From Caldora sp. SIO3E6 (lineage in GTDB: Bacteria > Cyanobacteriota > Cyanobacteriia > Cyanobacteriales > Coleofasciculaceae): a DNA stretch of 27,890 nt. A program made the position numbers and the translations under genes. Of the stretch, positions 21,072-27,890 are shown one piece after another. The stretch is from contig JAAHHL010000005.1 of assembly GCA_010672185.1 (NCBI GenBank), positions 10,729 through 38,618 on the forward strand, read 5' to 3'. Under the pieces are notes generated by a model. It was not told where the DNA came from and ran no database searches. It saw only the letters and a program-made list of their open reading frames with translations. The first letter of the stretch is position 1. Every line of letters begins with the position of its first letter.

Positions 21072-21908
21072 TCATTTTTTCAAGTTTTCACTTGATGAAT
21101 AAACTTCCTGATTAGCCAACTGGCGTAAAGCTTGCACCAAATCCTCTGGCGTGCCGATATCGAGGTATTCTCCCTCAGGGAAAGCTTCTGCTTCCACTCT
21201 GAGTCCCTGCTCAATTGCTGCCTGAATCACATCTCCTAGAGGCAACTCTCGTTGCTTGATTAGATTATGACCATCACTTGGCAATCTAGCAGCTTCTCTT
21301 TGGGCAAGATATTGATGCATAAAATGGCTAAAAACTGGTTTCCAAACTGCAACGCCCCACATATAGCGCAAATCAGTCTGAGTTGGTTTTTCAATGATTA
21401 GGTGGACTTGACCCTCTCCATCGAAATCTACCATACCTGCCTTCTGATATTGCTCAGTGGGAAATAGCCCCAAGACAACTTCAGCATTACTTGAGGTAAG
21501 GCGTGCCAGTAATTTTACAAAGACATCATCAGGTTGGAACAGAATATCAGGAAAGCCAACTGCTACCAGTGCTTCTTGAATAAAGGGATAAGCTTGGTCT
21601 AAGGAGTAGGGAACGCCATAAGGTAAGCGCATCATGAGATAACCCAGGTTCATATCCAACATTGTGCCATCTCCGAAATAGGCTGGAATGTCCCATTTCC
21701 CAGAACGCAGCACCATGTAAGCTTTGGTAATTCCGGCTAGTTGCATTTTCTCTAGCAGATAATGACCGACTACTTTGGGTCGTGGGCTGTAGTCCGGTTC
21801 GACTGGTCTAAATCCAATGGGATAGAGCTCTTTGCTAACTGGCAAGGGAGCAATTCGTGTCCCTTGTCCCGCGGCTGGTAGCAGTCCAATGACTTCCTGC
21901 TTGTTCAT
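21072..21908 (-). CDS. Sugar-phosphate nucleotidyltransferase
   Basis: 278 residues from ATG 21908, one base after the stop of the upstream SDR gene; a TTG at 21953 would force a 44-base overlap and adds no conserved residues. The nucleotide-binding signature is LLPAAGQGTRIAPLPVSKEL, followed by YPIGFRPVE. Further conserved parts are EVVLGLFPTE, the IIEKP (sugar-1-phosphate side), MWGVAVWKP and the metal-binding GEYLDIGTPEDL. It should join a sugar 1-phosphate to an NTP. It resembles glucose-1-phosphate thymidylyl/uridylyltransferases, but the base and sugar cannot be decided by eye. It is the second enzyme of this kind in the run, so two activated sugars may be made. The 134 bases after it hold no gene. 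Confidence 0.88.
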   Translation of the reverse strand: MNKQEVIGLLPAAGQGTRIAPLPVSKELYPIGFRPVEPDYSPRPKVVGHYLLEKMQLAGITKAYMVLRSGKWDIPAYFGDGTMLDMNLGYLMMRLPYGVPYSLDQAYPFIQEALVAVGFPDILFQPDDVFVKLLARLTSSNAEVVLGLFPTEQYQKAGMVDFDGEGQVHLIIEKPTQTDLRYMWGVAVWKPVFSHFMHQYLAQREAARLPSDGHNLIKQRELPLGDVIQAAIEQGLRVEAEAFPEGEYLDIGTPEDLVQALRQLANQEVYSSSENLKK

Positions 21909-21909
21909 G

Positions 21910-22950
21910 CTAGGGTTTGATTGCTGAATCAGTCCAGAAGAAATTTTTGTCAATTTGTTGGGTGCGAATTAGATACTCTAATTGCTTCAGGCGAGTAAAT
22001 CCTCGGGATTCAAAAGTATCCGGAGTCATATCAATTTGATTGAACAAATCAAATAACTGCTTAGCACCACGCTGAGCAGGGTAATCGCATTTAAATCCTG
22101 GCAAAGTGGTATTAATCTTCTCAAAAGAAACCCGATAGCTACGATTGTCTGAACCTTGGTCTCCAAAGCTTAGTTGGCATCCTTCAAAGATTTCTGCAAT
22201 AATCTGGGCAATTTCTTTGACTTGATAGTTTTGAGCAGTATCTCCTACGTTGAAGATTTGGTTGTGAATAAGATCACGGGGGGCTTCTAGAGTGCAGTAA
22301 ATTGCCTTGCTAATATCAAGGGCATGAACCAGCGGACGCCAAGGAGTGCCATCACTAATCATCTTAATTTCTTTTGTTGTCCAAGCCAAACCTGCCAGGT
22401 TATTGAGGACAATATCAAAGCGCATTCTGGGAGAAGCACCAAAAGCAGTGGCATTCCGCATAAAGGAAGGAGAGAAATTGTCATCTGCTAGGGGCTTGAC
22501 ATCTCTTTCTACCAATGTCTTACATTCTGCATAGGCAGTTTGGGGATTGACAGCAGATTCTTCGGTGACATCACCCTCTGTTGCCACGCCATAGACACTA
22601 CAGGAAGACATATAGATGAAGCGCTTGATACCTGCTTCTTTAGCCAAATTAGCCAGGCGTACCGACCCCTTATGGTTGATTTCGTAGGTGATGTGAGGTG
22701 CAAGCTGTCCTGCCGGATCGTTAGAGAGTTCTGCCATGTGCACCACCGCTTCAAAACCTTGTAGATCTTCAGCCGTAATGTTCCGTAAATCTTTATTGAG
22801 GGTTTTTGCAGTGAGTTCAGTGCCGTTATAGAGCCAACCAACCTTATAAAAGCCTGTATCCAAACCAACAACTTCATGTCCCCGTTCCATTAAAATGGGT
22901 GCTAATAATGAACCGAGATATCCTTCTGTTCCAGTTACTAATACTTTCAT
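21910..22950 (-). CDS. NAD-dependent epimerase/dehydratase (extended SDR)
   Basis: 346 residues. The glycine-rich NAD loop is VTGTEGYLGS (5-14). The catalytic residues are in MSSCSVYG and YAECK (YxxxK). GFYKVGWLYNG near residue 33 and the RNATAFGASPRMRFDIVLNN region are typical of nucleotide-sugar SDRs that modify C4-C6. The family fold is clear; dehydratase, epimerase and reductase are all possible. Lying between the LhgO-like oxidase (13-base gap) and the nucleotidyltransferase (1-base gap), it is surely in the same operon. A true CDP-glucose 4,6-dehydratase (rfbG), with its usual GHTGFKG start, is not present, so this enzyme may take its place. Confidence 0.88.
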   Translation of the reverse strand: MKVLVTGTEGYLGSLLAPILMERGHEVVGLDTGFYKVGWLYNGTELTAKTLNKDLRNITAEDLQGFEAVVHMAELSNDPAGQLAPHITYEINHKGSVRLANLAKEAGIKRFIYMSSCSVYGVATEGDVTEESAVNPQTAYAECKTLVERDVKPLADDNFSPSFMRNATAFGASPRMRFDIVLNNLAGLAWTTKEIKMISDGTPWRPLVHALDISKAIYCTLEAPRDLIHNQIFNVGDTAQNYQVKEIAQIIAEIFEGCQLSFGDQGSDNRSYRVSFEKINTTLPGFKCDYPAQRGAKQLFDLFNQIDMTPDTFESRGFTRLKQLEYLIRTQQIDKNFFWTDSAIKP

Positions 22951-22963
22951 CGACTGTCAAATC

Positions 22964-24178
22964 CTATATGTTCAGTGTTGCTTGCAGGTGTTCCTGTTCC
23001 GGAATCTGGTTGACAACTGCTTTGCCAATTTCTAGGGAAGAGGTAGCTGCTGGAGACGGTGCATTACAAACATGGATCGATTTCTCTCCCTTGACAATTA
23101 AAAAGTCGTCCACTAGCTTGCCATCATCCATTAAGGCTTGAGCACGCACCCCTGCATGAGTGGGTACTACATCCTCATATTGGACTTCGGGAATCAGTTT
23201 TTGCAGGCTATGCACAAAGGCAGCTTTGCTGAAGGAACGGATAATTTCCTTGAACCCTTCATCCGAGTGCTTGGCAGCCAGCTTCCAAAAACCGGGATAA
23301 GTCATGACTTCAGCAAAATCCCGCAGGTCAAAATCAGTTTTCTTGTAGCCTTCTCGTTTCAGGCTGAGAACTGCGTTCGGACCTGCGTGAATACTGCCAT
23401 CAATCATGCGGGTAAAGTGAACCCCTAGGAAAGGAAAATTGGGGTTAGGTACTGGATAGATCAGGGTTTTAACTAGGTAGCGTTTTTCTGGTACTAGTTC
23501 ATAGTACTCTCCTCGAAAAGGAACAATTTTAGCTTTGGGTGTTACACCACCTAACTTAGCAATGCGATCACTAAAGAGTCCAGCACAATTAATCAATAAG
23601 CGAGTTTCAAAAGTACCGTTATTGGTCTCCAGTACTTGACCCTGAGAGGTTTCCTTAATCTTCTCAACTTTTGTATTGAGGCGCAGTTGTCCTCCTTGAG
23701 CTTCAATCAATTCAGAATATTTTTGACAGACCTGTTTGTAGTCTACAATTCCAGTTGAGAATACTCGGATTCCTGCCAAACAGCTCACATAAGGTTCAAT
23801 TTCTTTAACCTCCTCAGCACTGATTTTAGCAATTTTTATGCCATTTTCTAAACCTCGCTGGTAAAGTTTCTCCAGTAAAGGTAGCTCCTTTTCTTCTGTG
23901 GCAACAATCACCTTGCCACAAACGTCGTGGTTAATACCATGTTCCTGGCAGAACTTCACCATTGAGTTACAGCCATCTCGACAAAACTTTGCCTTGAAAC
24001 TCCCTGGTTTGTAGTAAATCCCGGAGTGAATCACACCGCTATTGTTGCCAGTTTGGTGAAATGCCCACTTACTTTCCTTTTCTAGTACTACAATGCGAGC
24101 TTTAGGGTAACGCTTGCCCAAAGCCATTGCTGTGGACAGACCAAGAATACCGCCACCAATAATCGCGAAGTCATACAT
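22964..24178 (-). CDS. lhgO: LhgO-like FAD-dependent 2-hydroxy-acid oxidase
   Basis: 404 residues. The N-terminal FAD-binding motif is FAIIGGGILGLSTAMALGKR (4-23), then IVVLEKE. TGNNSGVIHSGIYYKPGSFKA is the conserved LhgO stretch after it; the GG(D)-like C-terminal FAD contact lies in CNAPSPAATSSLEIGKAV. LhgO oxidises L-2-hydroxyglutarate at the membrane. Family members also occur inside polysaccharide clusters, where the substrate may be a sugar-derived hydroxy acid; its position here suggests that, but this is inference. ATG 24178 has GGAG 11 bases upstream. Confidence 0.88.
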   Translation of the reverse strand: MYDFAIIGGGILGLSTAMALGKRYPKARIVVLEKESKWAFHQTGNNSGVIHSGIYYKPGSFKAKFCRDGCNSMVKFCQEHGINHDVCGKVIVATEEKELPLLEKLYQRGLENGIKIAKISAEEVKEIEPYVSCLAGIRVFSTGIVDYKQVCQKYSELIEAQGGQLRLNTKVEKIKETSQGQVLETNNGTFETRLLINCAGLFSDRIAKLGGVTPKAKIVPFRGEYYELVPEKRYLVKTLIYPVPNPNFPFLGVHFTRMIDGSIHAGPNAVLSLKREGYKKTDFDLRDFAEVMTYPGFWKLAAKHSDEGFKEIIRSFSKAAFVHSLQKLIPEVQYEDVVPTHAGVRAQALMDDGKLVDDFLIVKGEKSIHVCNAPSPAATSSLEIGKAVVNQIPEQEHLQATLNI

Positions 24179-24235
24179 TGATATTTGTACTCCTTAGGCT
24201 AAATAAATATGAAGTTACGCTTGCTACTAAGCTGC

Positions 24236-25009
24236 CTACCAGCTCTTCCAGGGAGCTTCCCCGTTCTGCCACATAGCTTCTAGTTTGTTTTTATCTTTCA
24301 GAGTATCCATCGGTTGCCAGAAACCATCATGCTTGTAAGCAGATAACTGTCCATTGTGAGCTAATTTCTGGAGAGGTTCTTGCTCCCACACTGTAGCATC
24401 CTCAGCAATGTAGTCAATTACCTCTGGTTCGAGAACAAAATAGCCACCATTAATCCAAGCACCATCTCCTCCTGGCTTTTCCTGGAAACTGGCAATTTTG
24501 GTTTGTTCTTCCCCTAGAGCAATTGCTCCAAAACGTCCTGGTGGTTGGACTGCGGTTAAGGTTGCTAAAGTTTTTTGTGATTTGTGGAACTCAAGAAGTT
24601 TGGTAACGTCAACATTGCTAACACCGTCTCCATAAGTAAAGCAGAAAGTTTCGTTACCAAGATATTCCCTAACTCGCTTGAGTCGTCCACCCGTCATTGT
24701 GGAGGCACCAGTATCTACAAGGGTCACTTTCCAGGGTTCAGCATTACCAGTATGAACATTCATCTGATTAAACCGCATGTCAAAAGTGACATCGGACATG
24801 TGTAAGAAATAATTGTTGAAGTACTCTTTAATGACATAACCTTTATAACCACAACAGATAATAAATTCATCAATACCATGAGAGGAGTAAATTTTCATAA
24901 TGTGCCACAGGATTGGCTTACCACCTACCTCTACCATCGGTTTAGGACGAATGGAAGTTTCCTCACTCAGACGGGTACCAAGACCCCCAGCTAGGAGCAC
25001 TGCTTTCAT
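24236..25009 (-). CDS. rfbF: Glucose-1-phosphate cytidylyltransferase
   Basis: 257 residues, standard length. The signature is MKAVLLAGGLGTRLSEETS, followed by RPKPMVEVGGKPILWHIMK. Further specific RfbF parts are CGYKGYVIKEYFNNY, TYGDGVSNVDV, AVQPPGRFGAI and WINGGYFVLEPEV. It makes CDP-glucose from CTP and glucose 1-phosphate, the entry to CDP-dideoxy and other CDP-sugars. ATG 25009 has GAGG seven bases upstream. A 420-base spacer separates it from the upstream fusion gene, so it may have its own promoter. It is 57 bases before the oxidase gene. Confidence 0.96.
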   Translation of the reverse strand: MKAVLLAGGLGTRLSEETSIRPKPMVEVGGKPILWHIMKIYSSHGIDEFIICCGYKGYVIKEYFNNYFLHMSDVTFDMRFNQMNVHTGNAEPWKVTLVDTGASTMTGGRLKRVREYLGNETFCFTYGDGVSNVDVTKLLEFHKSQKTLATLTAVQPPGRFGAIALGEEQTKIASFQEKPGGDGAWINGGYFVLEPEVIDYIAEDATVWEQEPLQKLAHNGQLSAYKHDGFWQPMDTLKDKNKLEAMWQNGEAPWKSW

Positions 25010-25429
25010 AGGATTACCTCACGGCTTACAAATGGGTTAAATGTTTCGGCAGCTATTATCCTTAATCTTTTATACAGATTAGGTCTACCTTGCTTCGTTG
25101 AAAAATTACCATACTCAGATGCGGCAACGAGAATCCCGTTATACCCGATAGGGTCAGTGGGAGAGGAATTGCCGCGACGGACTCAACAACCCGATAGGGC
25201 GTCCTTATTTCGGGGTGCGATACTCATAACCATTAGGTCGAGCAATGGTTTTCAGGTCTTATAGGATGTACCTCAAATACGAAAATTTGCCTCACTTTGA
25301 ACTCTCAGTAAAAATGGAGAAAAATAATTCTTTGAGACGATTGTAACCACTGAATTAAGCTGTGGCAAGTCCAGCTTAATTCCGTAACCAGTTCTGCAGC
25401 GACTAGTGATCAGTTACCGAAAAGTTTGA
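25010..25429 (-). other. 420-base spacer inside the sugar gene run, with a long hairpin
   Basis: No ORF is supported here. An 11-bp perfect inverted repeat GAATTAAGCTG (25352-25362) and CAGCTTAATTC (25372-25382), with a 9-base loop, lies 47 bases after the fusion-gene stop; it lacks a T-run and may be an attenuator or processing hairpin. The segment CCCGATAGGG occurs twice (25145-25154 and 25190-25199). The region could be the leader of rfbF. Confidence 0.4.
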
Positions 25430-27202
25430 TTAATGCTTATTTTCCAATGTTTCCTGTTGGTTGTGGAAAGCAAACAATCTCTCGAAGACAACCAGTATAG
25501 TTCTGATGATGAGCTGAAGATCATAGAGTAATCCCCAGTTTTGTTGGTAGTCTAAATCTAGTTTGACGATGTTTACAAAATCTTTAATTTTTGAGCGATC
25601 CTTAACCAGCTTCCACTTGCCAGTAATCCCTGGTTTAACATTCAAGCGTCGCCACTCCGGTACTTCATAGTTTTTAATCTCATCTGGTGTCGGGGGTCTA
25701 GTACCCACCAGACTCATTTCACCTTTAAGTACATTCCAGAATTGAGGCAACTCATCCAAACCAGTTTTCCTTAAGAAACGACCCACCCGCGTAATTTTGG
25801 GGTCGTCTTCGGGAATGAATACGCCTTTGCCTAGATTTTTGTTGGGGTCTTCTTGTTCTTTAACATTCTCAATCATCGTGCGGAATTTCCACATCCGAAA
25901 CTCCTGTCCTAACCAACCACAACGGATTGAACTATAGAAGACCGGGCCTTTGTCATTAAGTTTAATGGCAATAGCAATGGGAAGATACAAAATGACAGTG
26001 ATGAGTAAACCCACAATTGCTCCCAGAATATCTATCAATCGCTTAACCCAAGAGCGTACAGAAGGGTGAGTAGCTGGCAACTGTTCTTGTGCATAAGAAT
26101 TTGTAAGTTGGGGAGATGAATTAATCTCAAAAACTTTGTCTAGTCCACTCATCTTTAACGTTGCCATTACCGGATGAGTAACACCATTAAGAGACAGCTT
26201 AACCTCTTCTTCTTCAGCCTGTTTGAGATTACTCACTAGCGCACCAATACCACTACTGTCCATAAAGTTAGTCTGGCTAAAATCGCAAACAATTCGTTCA
26301 AGTCTGCTAGTGTCTTGTAAAAGCGCCTGACAGTCTTCCTTGAACGCTACAGCTTCAAGAACTGTCAGGCGCTCAGGCATCGGAATGACAGCAGTTGTTC
26401 CTTGATGATTGACTGGAGAATTTTCTCGACGTTCTACATAGATTTTGTATAAATCACTAAATGGTTCTATATAAAGATTGTATTTTTGTTTGAGAACTAG
26501 CCCAAAGAAAGCCAAGTCCTTAAAGTATCTTTTCCATAAACGTTGAGGGTCACATGCTAATCGGTAAAGCCATTCAAATCCTAGTTTACTTAACCATTCT
26601 GGGCAACGAGAAACTTGGTTTGCTTCAAAATCAATAGTTGCCCCTATTGCCAGGAACACTTTGATATTTGTAAATTTATCTTTGTATTTACAGATAAATT
26701 TTTCTTGTTTGGGAGCCCCAAGTCCTACTGCCAATACTGTAGCTTCTGAATTATTTACTATATCAATTATTTTGGCGCATTCTTCTGCGCTTTGTTCAAA
26801 TCCAAAAATTGGAGAGTAGGTATCAGTTACAATTGTTCTATCCAATTTGGAATTAATATTGTCTTTTGCTTTATCTGCTACGCCTTCAGCAGCACCTAAA
26901 AGAAAAATCTTAATATCTTCATTATTCTTGTGATACTCATAAAAAGCAGGAAAAAAATCAGAACCAGCAATTCTTTGCTTAATTGGTGTTTTCAAGAAAT
27001 ATTTGGCAATATAGAAAATAATCTGGCTATCACAGACTTTATAGTCAGCCTGATCATAAATTTCACGAAAATCTTGATCATTTTGTAAATTCATCAAATG
27101 ATCTACGTTGGGAGTAAATACAACACCTTGAGCTAATTTTTCAAGTAATTCATCTTGAAAAAAGTTATCAATATCTAAATTGAGAATCCTGATTGTGTCC
27201 AT
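25430..27202 (-). CDS. Three-domain fusion: GT26 glycosyltransferase, STAS, sugar-phosphate transferase
   Basis: 590 residues from ATG 27202, which has CAGGGAAG six bases upstream; a longer frame from 27253 lacks such a site. Domain 1 (about 5-245) is a WecG/TagA/CpsF (GT26) enzyme: VVFTPNVDHLM, KQRIAGSDFFP, GLGAPKQEKFI, RCPEWLSKLGFEWLYRL. Domain 2 (about 271-360) is a STAS domain with the phosphorylatable-serine loop NFMDSSGIGALVSNLK. Domain 3 (about 386-573) is a polyprenyl-phosphate sugar-1-phosphate transferase: one hydrophobic span (393-413), KFRTM, LDELPQFWNVLKGEMSLVGT, RRLNVKPGITG. Domain 3 would load the first sugar on undecaprenyl phosphate at the inner membrane and domain 1 would add the second. 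It heads the minus-strand run. Confidence 0.92.
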   Translation of the reverse strand: MDTIRILNLDIDNFFQDELLEKLAQGVVFTPNVDHLMNLQNDQDFREIYDQADYKVCDSQIIFYIAKYFLKTPIKQRIAGSDFFPAFYEYHKNNEDIKIFLLGAAEGVADKAKDNINSKLDRTIVTDTYSPIFGFEQSAEECAKIIDIVNNSEATVLAVGLGAPKQEKFICKYKDKFTNIKVFLAIGATIDFEANQVSRCPEWLSKLGFEWLYRLACDPQRLWKRYFKDLAFFGLVLKQKYNLYIEPFSDLYKIYVERRENSPVNHQGTTAVIPMPERLTVLEAVAFKEDCQALLQDTSRLERIVCDFSQTNFMDSSGIGALVSNLKQAEEEEVKLSLNGVTHPVMATLKMSGLDKVFEINSSPQLTNSYAQEQLPATHPSVRSWVKRLIDILGAIVGLLITVILYLPIAIAIKLNDKGPVFYSSIRCGWLGQEFRMWKFRTMIENVKEQEDPNKNLGKGVFIPEDDPKITRVGRFLRKTGLDELPQFWNVLKGEMSLVGTRPPTPDEIKNYEVPEWRRLNVKPGITGKWKLVKDRSKIKDFVNIVKLDLDYQQNWGLLYDLQLIIRTILVVFERLFAFHNQQETLENKH

Positions 27203-27350
27203 ATAATTCTTCCCTGTTTCCTCGAGAGAGAATATTTTTTGACCTAAAAACATAGTACTGAACTCTGGAGCTTCTTATAGAGTAAATATAAGATAATAAT
27301 TTAAATAAATTACTAGTGATGCTCCCTGTTGCACTTCAGTTAACTTATGT

Positions 27351-27378
27351 TAACCTAGGTTATTATTGAGAATAACCT
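27351..27378. promoter_or_regulatory. Overlapping palindromes upstream of the fusion gene
   Basis: TAACCTAGGTTA (27351-27362) is a perfect palindrome. AGGTTATT (27357-27364) also pairs with AATAACCT (27371-27378), so TAACCT occurs three times in alternating orientation. It lies about 150 bases before the fusion gene in an AT-rich region (27203-27480) and could be a regulator site. No -10/-35 pair stands out. Confidence 0.35.
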
Positions 27379-27527
27379 AATTATTTCCGAAATTGCAAGG
27401 GGTAAGGCATTTGTCATCGTCTTGAGGGAGATGTTGAATTTTTTTTACTAAAAGTAAATAATTAGTAATACTTTTTACAATGAATCTTGGCTAGTTCCGG
27501 ATCATAGATTTAATAACAAGCTCTGAA

Positions 27528-27683
27528 GAAACAAGGGAGCAGGGGAGCAGAGGAGCAGAGGAGCAGAGGAGCAGAGGAGCAGAGGAGCAGAGGAGCAGGG
27601 GAGCAGGGGAGCAGAGGAGCAGAGGAGCAGAGGAGCAGAGGAGCAGAGGAGCAGAGGAGCAGAGGAGATTTGACAAAAGTTTC
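27528..27683 (+). repeat. Octamer tandem array with conserved flanks, copy 2
   Basis: About sixteen units of GAGCAGAG/GAGCAGGG framed by GAAACAAGGGAGC and GATTTGACAAAAGTTTC, the same frame as at 868-988. Unit number differs between the copies (about 11 against 16). Minus-strand Leu/Ser/Pro/Cys reading frames across it are repeat artefacts. Confidence 0.85.
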
Positions 27684-27841
27684 TTCCCGACCTAGCGGGT
27701 GGTACGCCGCCCGTCGGGCGCTCTGAAGAAACACTCTGGCATTCGGGGATTTTGACGCGGGGACGCGGAGAGGAAGAATTTGACGTATTTCTTTCCTTCA
27801 TAAGGGGTGGTGTTCCGCCCATGAGGCGGCTTTCAAGAAAC
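27679..27841. repeat. Two related short palindromic elements
   Basis: The first (27679-27732) has ends GTTTCTTC and GAAGAAAC around GGGTGGTACGCCGCCCGTCG. The second (about 27788-27841) has TTTCTTTCC and CAAGAAAC around GGGGTGGTGTTCCGCCC and a CCGCC-catga-GGCGG hairpin. The shared core GGTGGT-n3-CCGCCC shows they are one family. GAAAC/GTTTC borders are shared with the octamer-array element. Confidence 0.6.
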
Positions 27842-27845
27842 ACAA

Positions 27846-27870
27846 TGGCAGGAGGCAGGAGGCAGGAGGG
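27846..27870. repeat. Heptamer array (GGCAGGA)n
   Basis: Three units of GGCAGGA near the window end, followed by GGGAAGAGGAG. No gene. Confidence 0.7.
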
Positions 27871-27890
27871 AAGAGGAGTTGAGAGGGGAC

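Noticed and set aside
21909..21953. TTG start of the nucleotidyltransferase overlapping the SDR gene
   Set aside because: ATG 21908, one base after the SDR stop, gives the expected N-terminus and normal coupling.
27491..27843. Leu/Cys/Ser/Pro-rich minus-strand frames as small proteins
   Set aside because: They read through an octamer array in different frames; no independent coding evidence.

Overview
The window looks like chromosome of a large-genome filamentous cyanobacterium. Supporting signs are scattered HIP1 octamers (GCGATCGC), a Ycf45-type R3H protein next to tRNA-Gln, Uma2-family proteins, a cyanobacterial-type LexA beside an argF remnant, many 7-9 bp tandem arrays, and numerous small inverted-repeat elements. 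The repeat load and gene content would suit Moorena/Moorea or Coleofasciculus-like genomes, but the genus is inference.

Layout. Positions 1-3.1 kb hold the 3' end of an R3H/AAA protein gene, tRNA-Gln(UUG), a previously unlisted 55-aa Cys/Gly-rich small ORF with a strong ribosome binding site (minus strand), a VOC-family protein, and a small orphan antitoxin-like protein, separated by miniature inverted-repeat elements. Positions 3.4-6.0 kb hold an M16 peptidase pair on the minus strand, one active and one that has lost its zinc motif, with a heptamer array at their junction. Positions 6.0-9.0 kb hold a possible structured RNA region, a pentapeptide-repeat protein, a 9-bp minisatellite and uracil-DNA glycosylase. 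Positions 9.1-9.6 kb are a nest of repeats.

Positions 9.7-16.9 kb are an accessory, conflict-system-rich region: a Uma2 nuclease, a two-gene toxin/immunity-like pair, a DHA2 drug exporter with a methyltransferase, a PIN/ribbon-helix-helix toxin-antitoxin pair bracketed by two direct copies of a miniature element, and a complete type III toxin-antitoxin locus. The type III locus has a promoter, two 37-nt ToxI RNA repeats, a terminator and then toxN. The region ends in a Uma2 remnant, a small ORF, and an argF gene missing its 5' half. lexA follows, with a cyanobacterial SOS box in its upstream region.

Positions 27.2-19.0 kb are a minus-strand run of seven genes closed by a strong intrinsic terminator. 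They are a GT26-STAS-sugar-phosphate transferase fusion, a CDP-glucose synthase (rfbF), an LhgO-like FAD oxidase, an extended SDR, a second sugar nucleotidyltransferase, an RfbC-like epimerase and a homoserine-dehydrogenase-like/SAF oxidoreductase. Together they look like a nucleotide-sugar and lipid-linked polysaccharide initiation module with an unusual sugar. The fusion protein carries a regulatory STAS domain that may tie it to partner-switching control. The last 350 bases are tandem and palindromic repeats.
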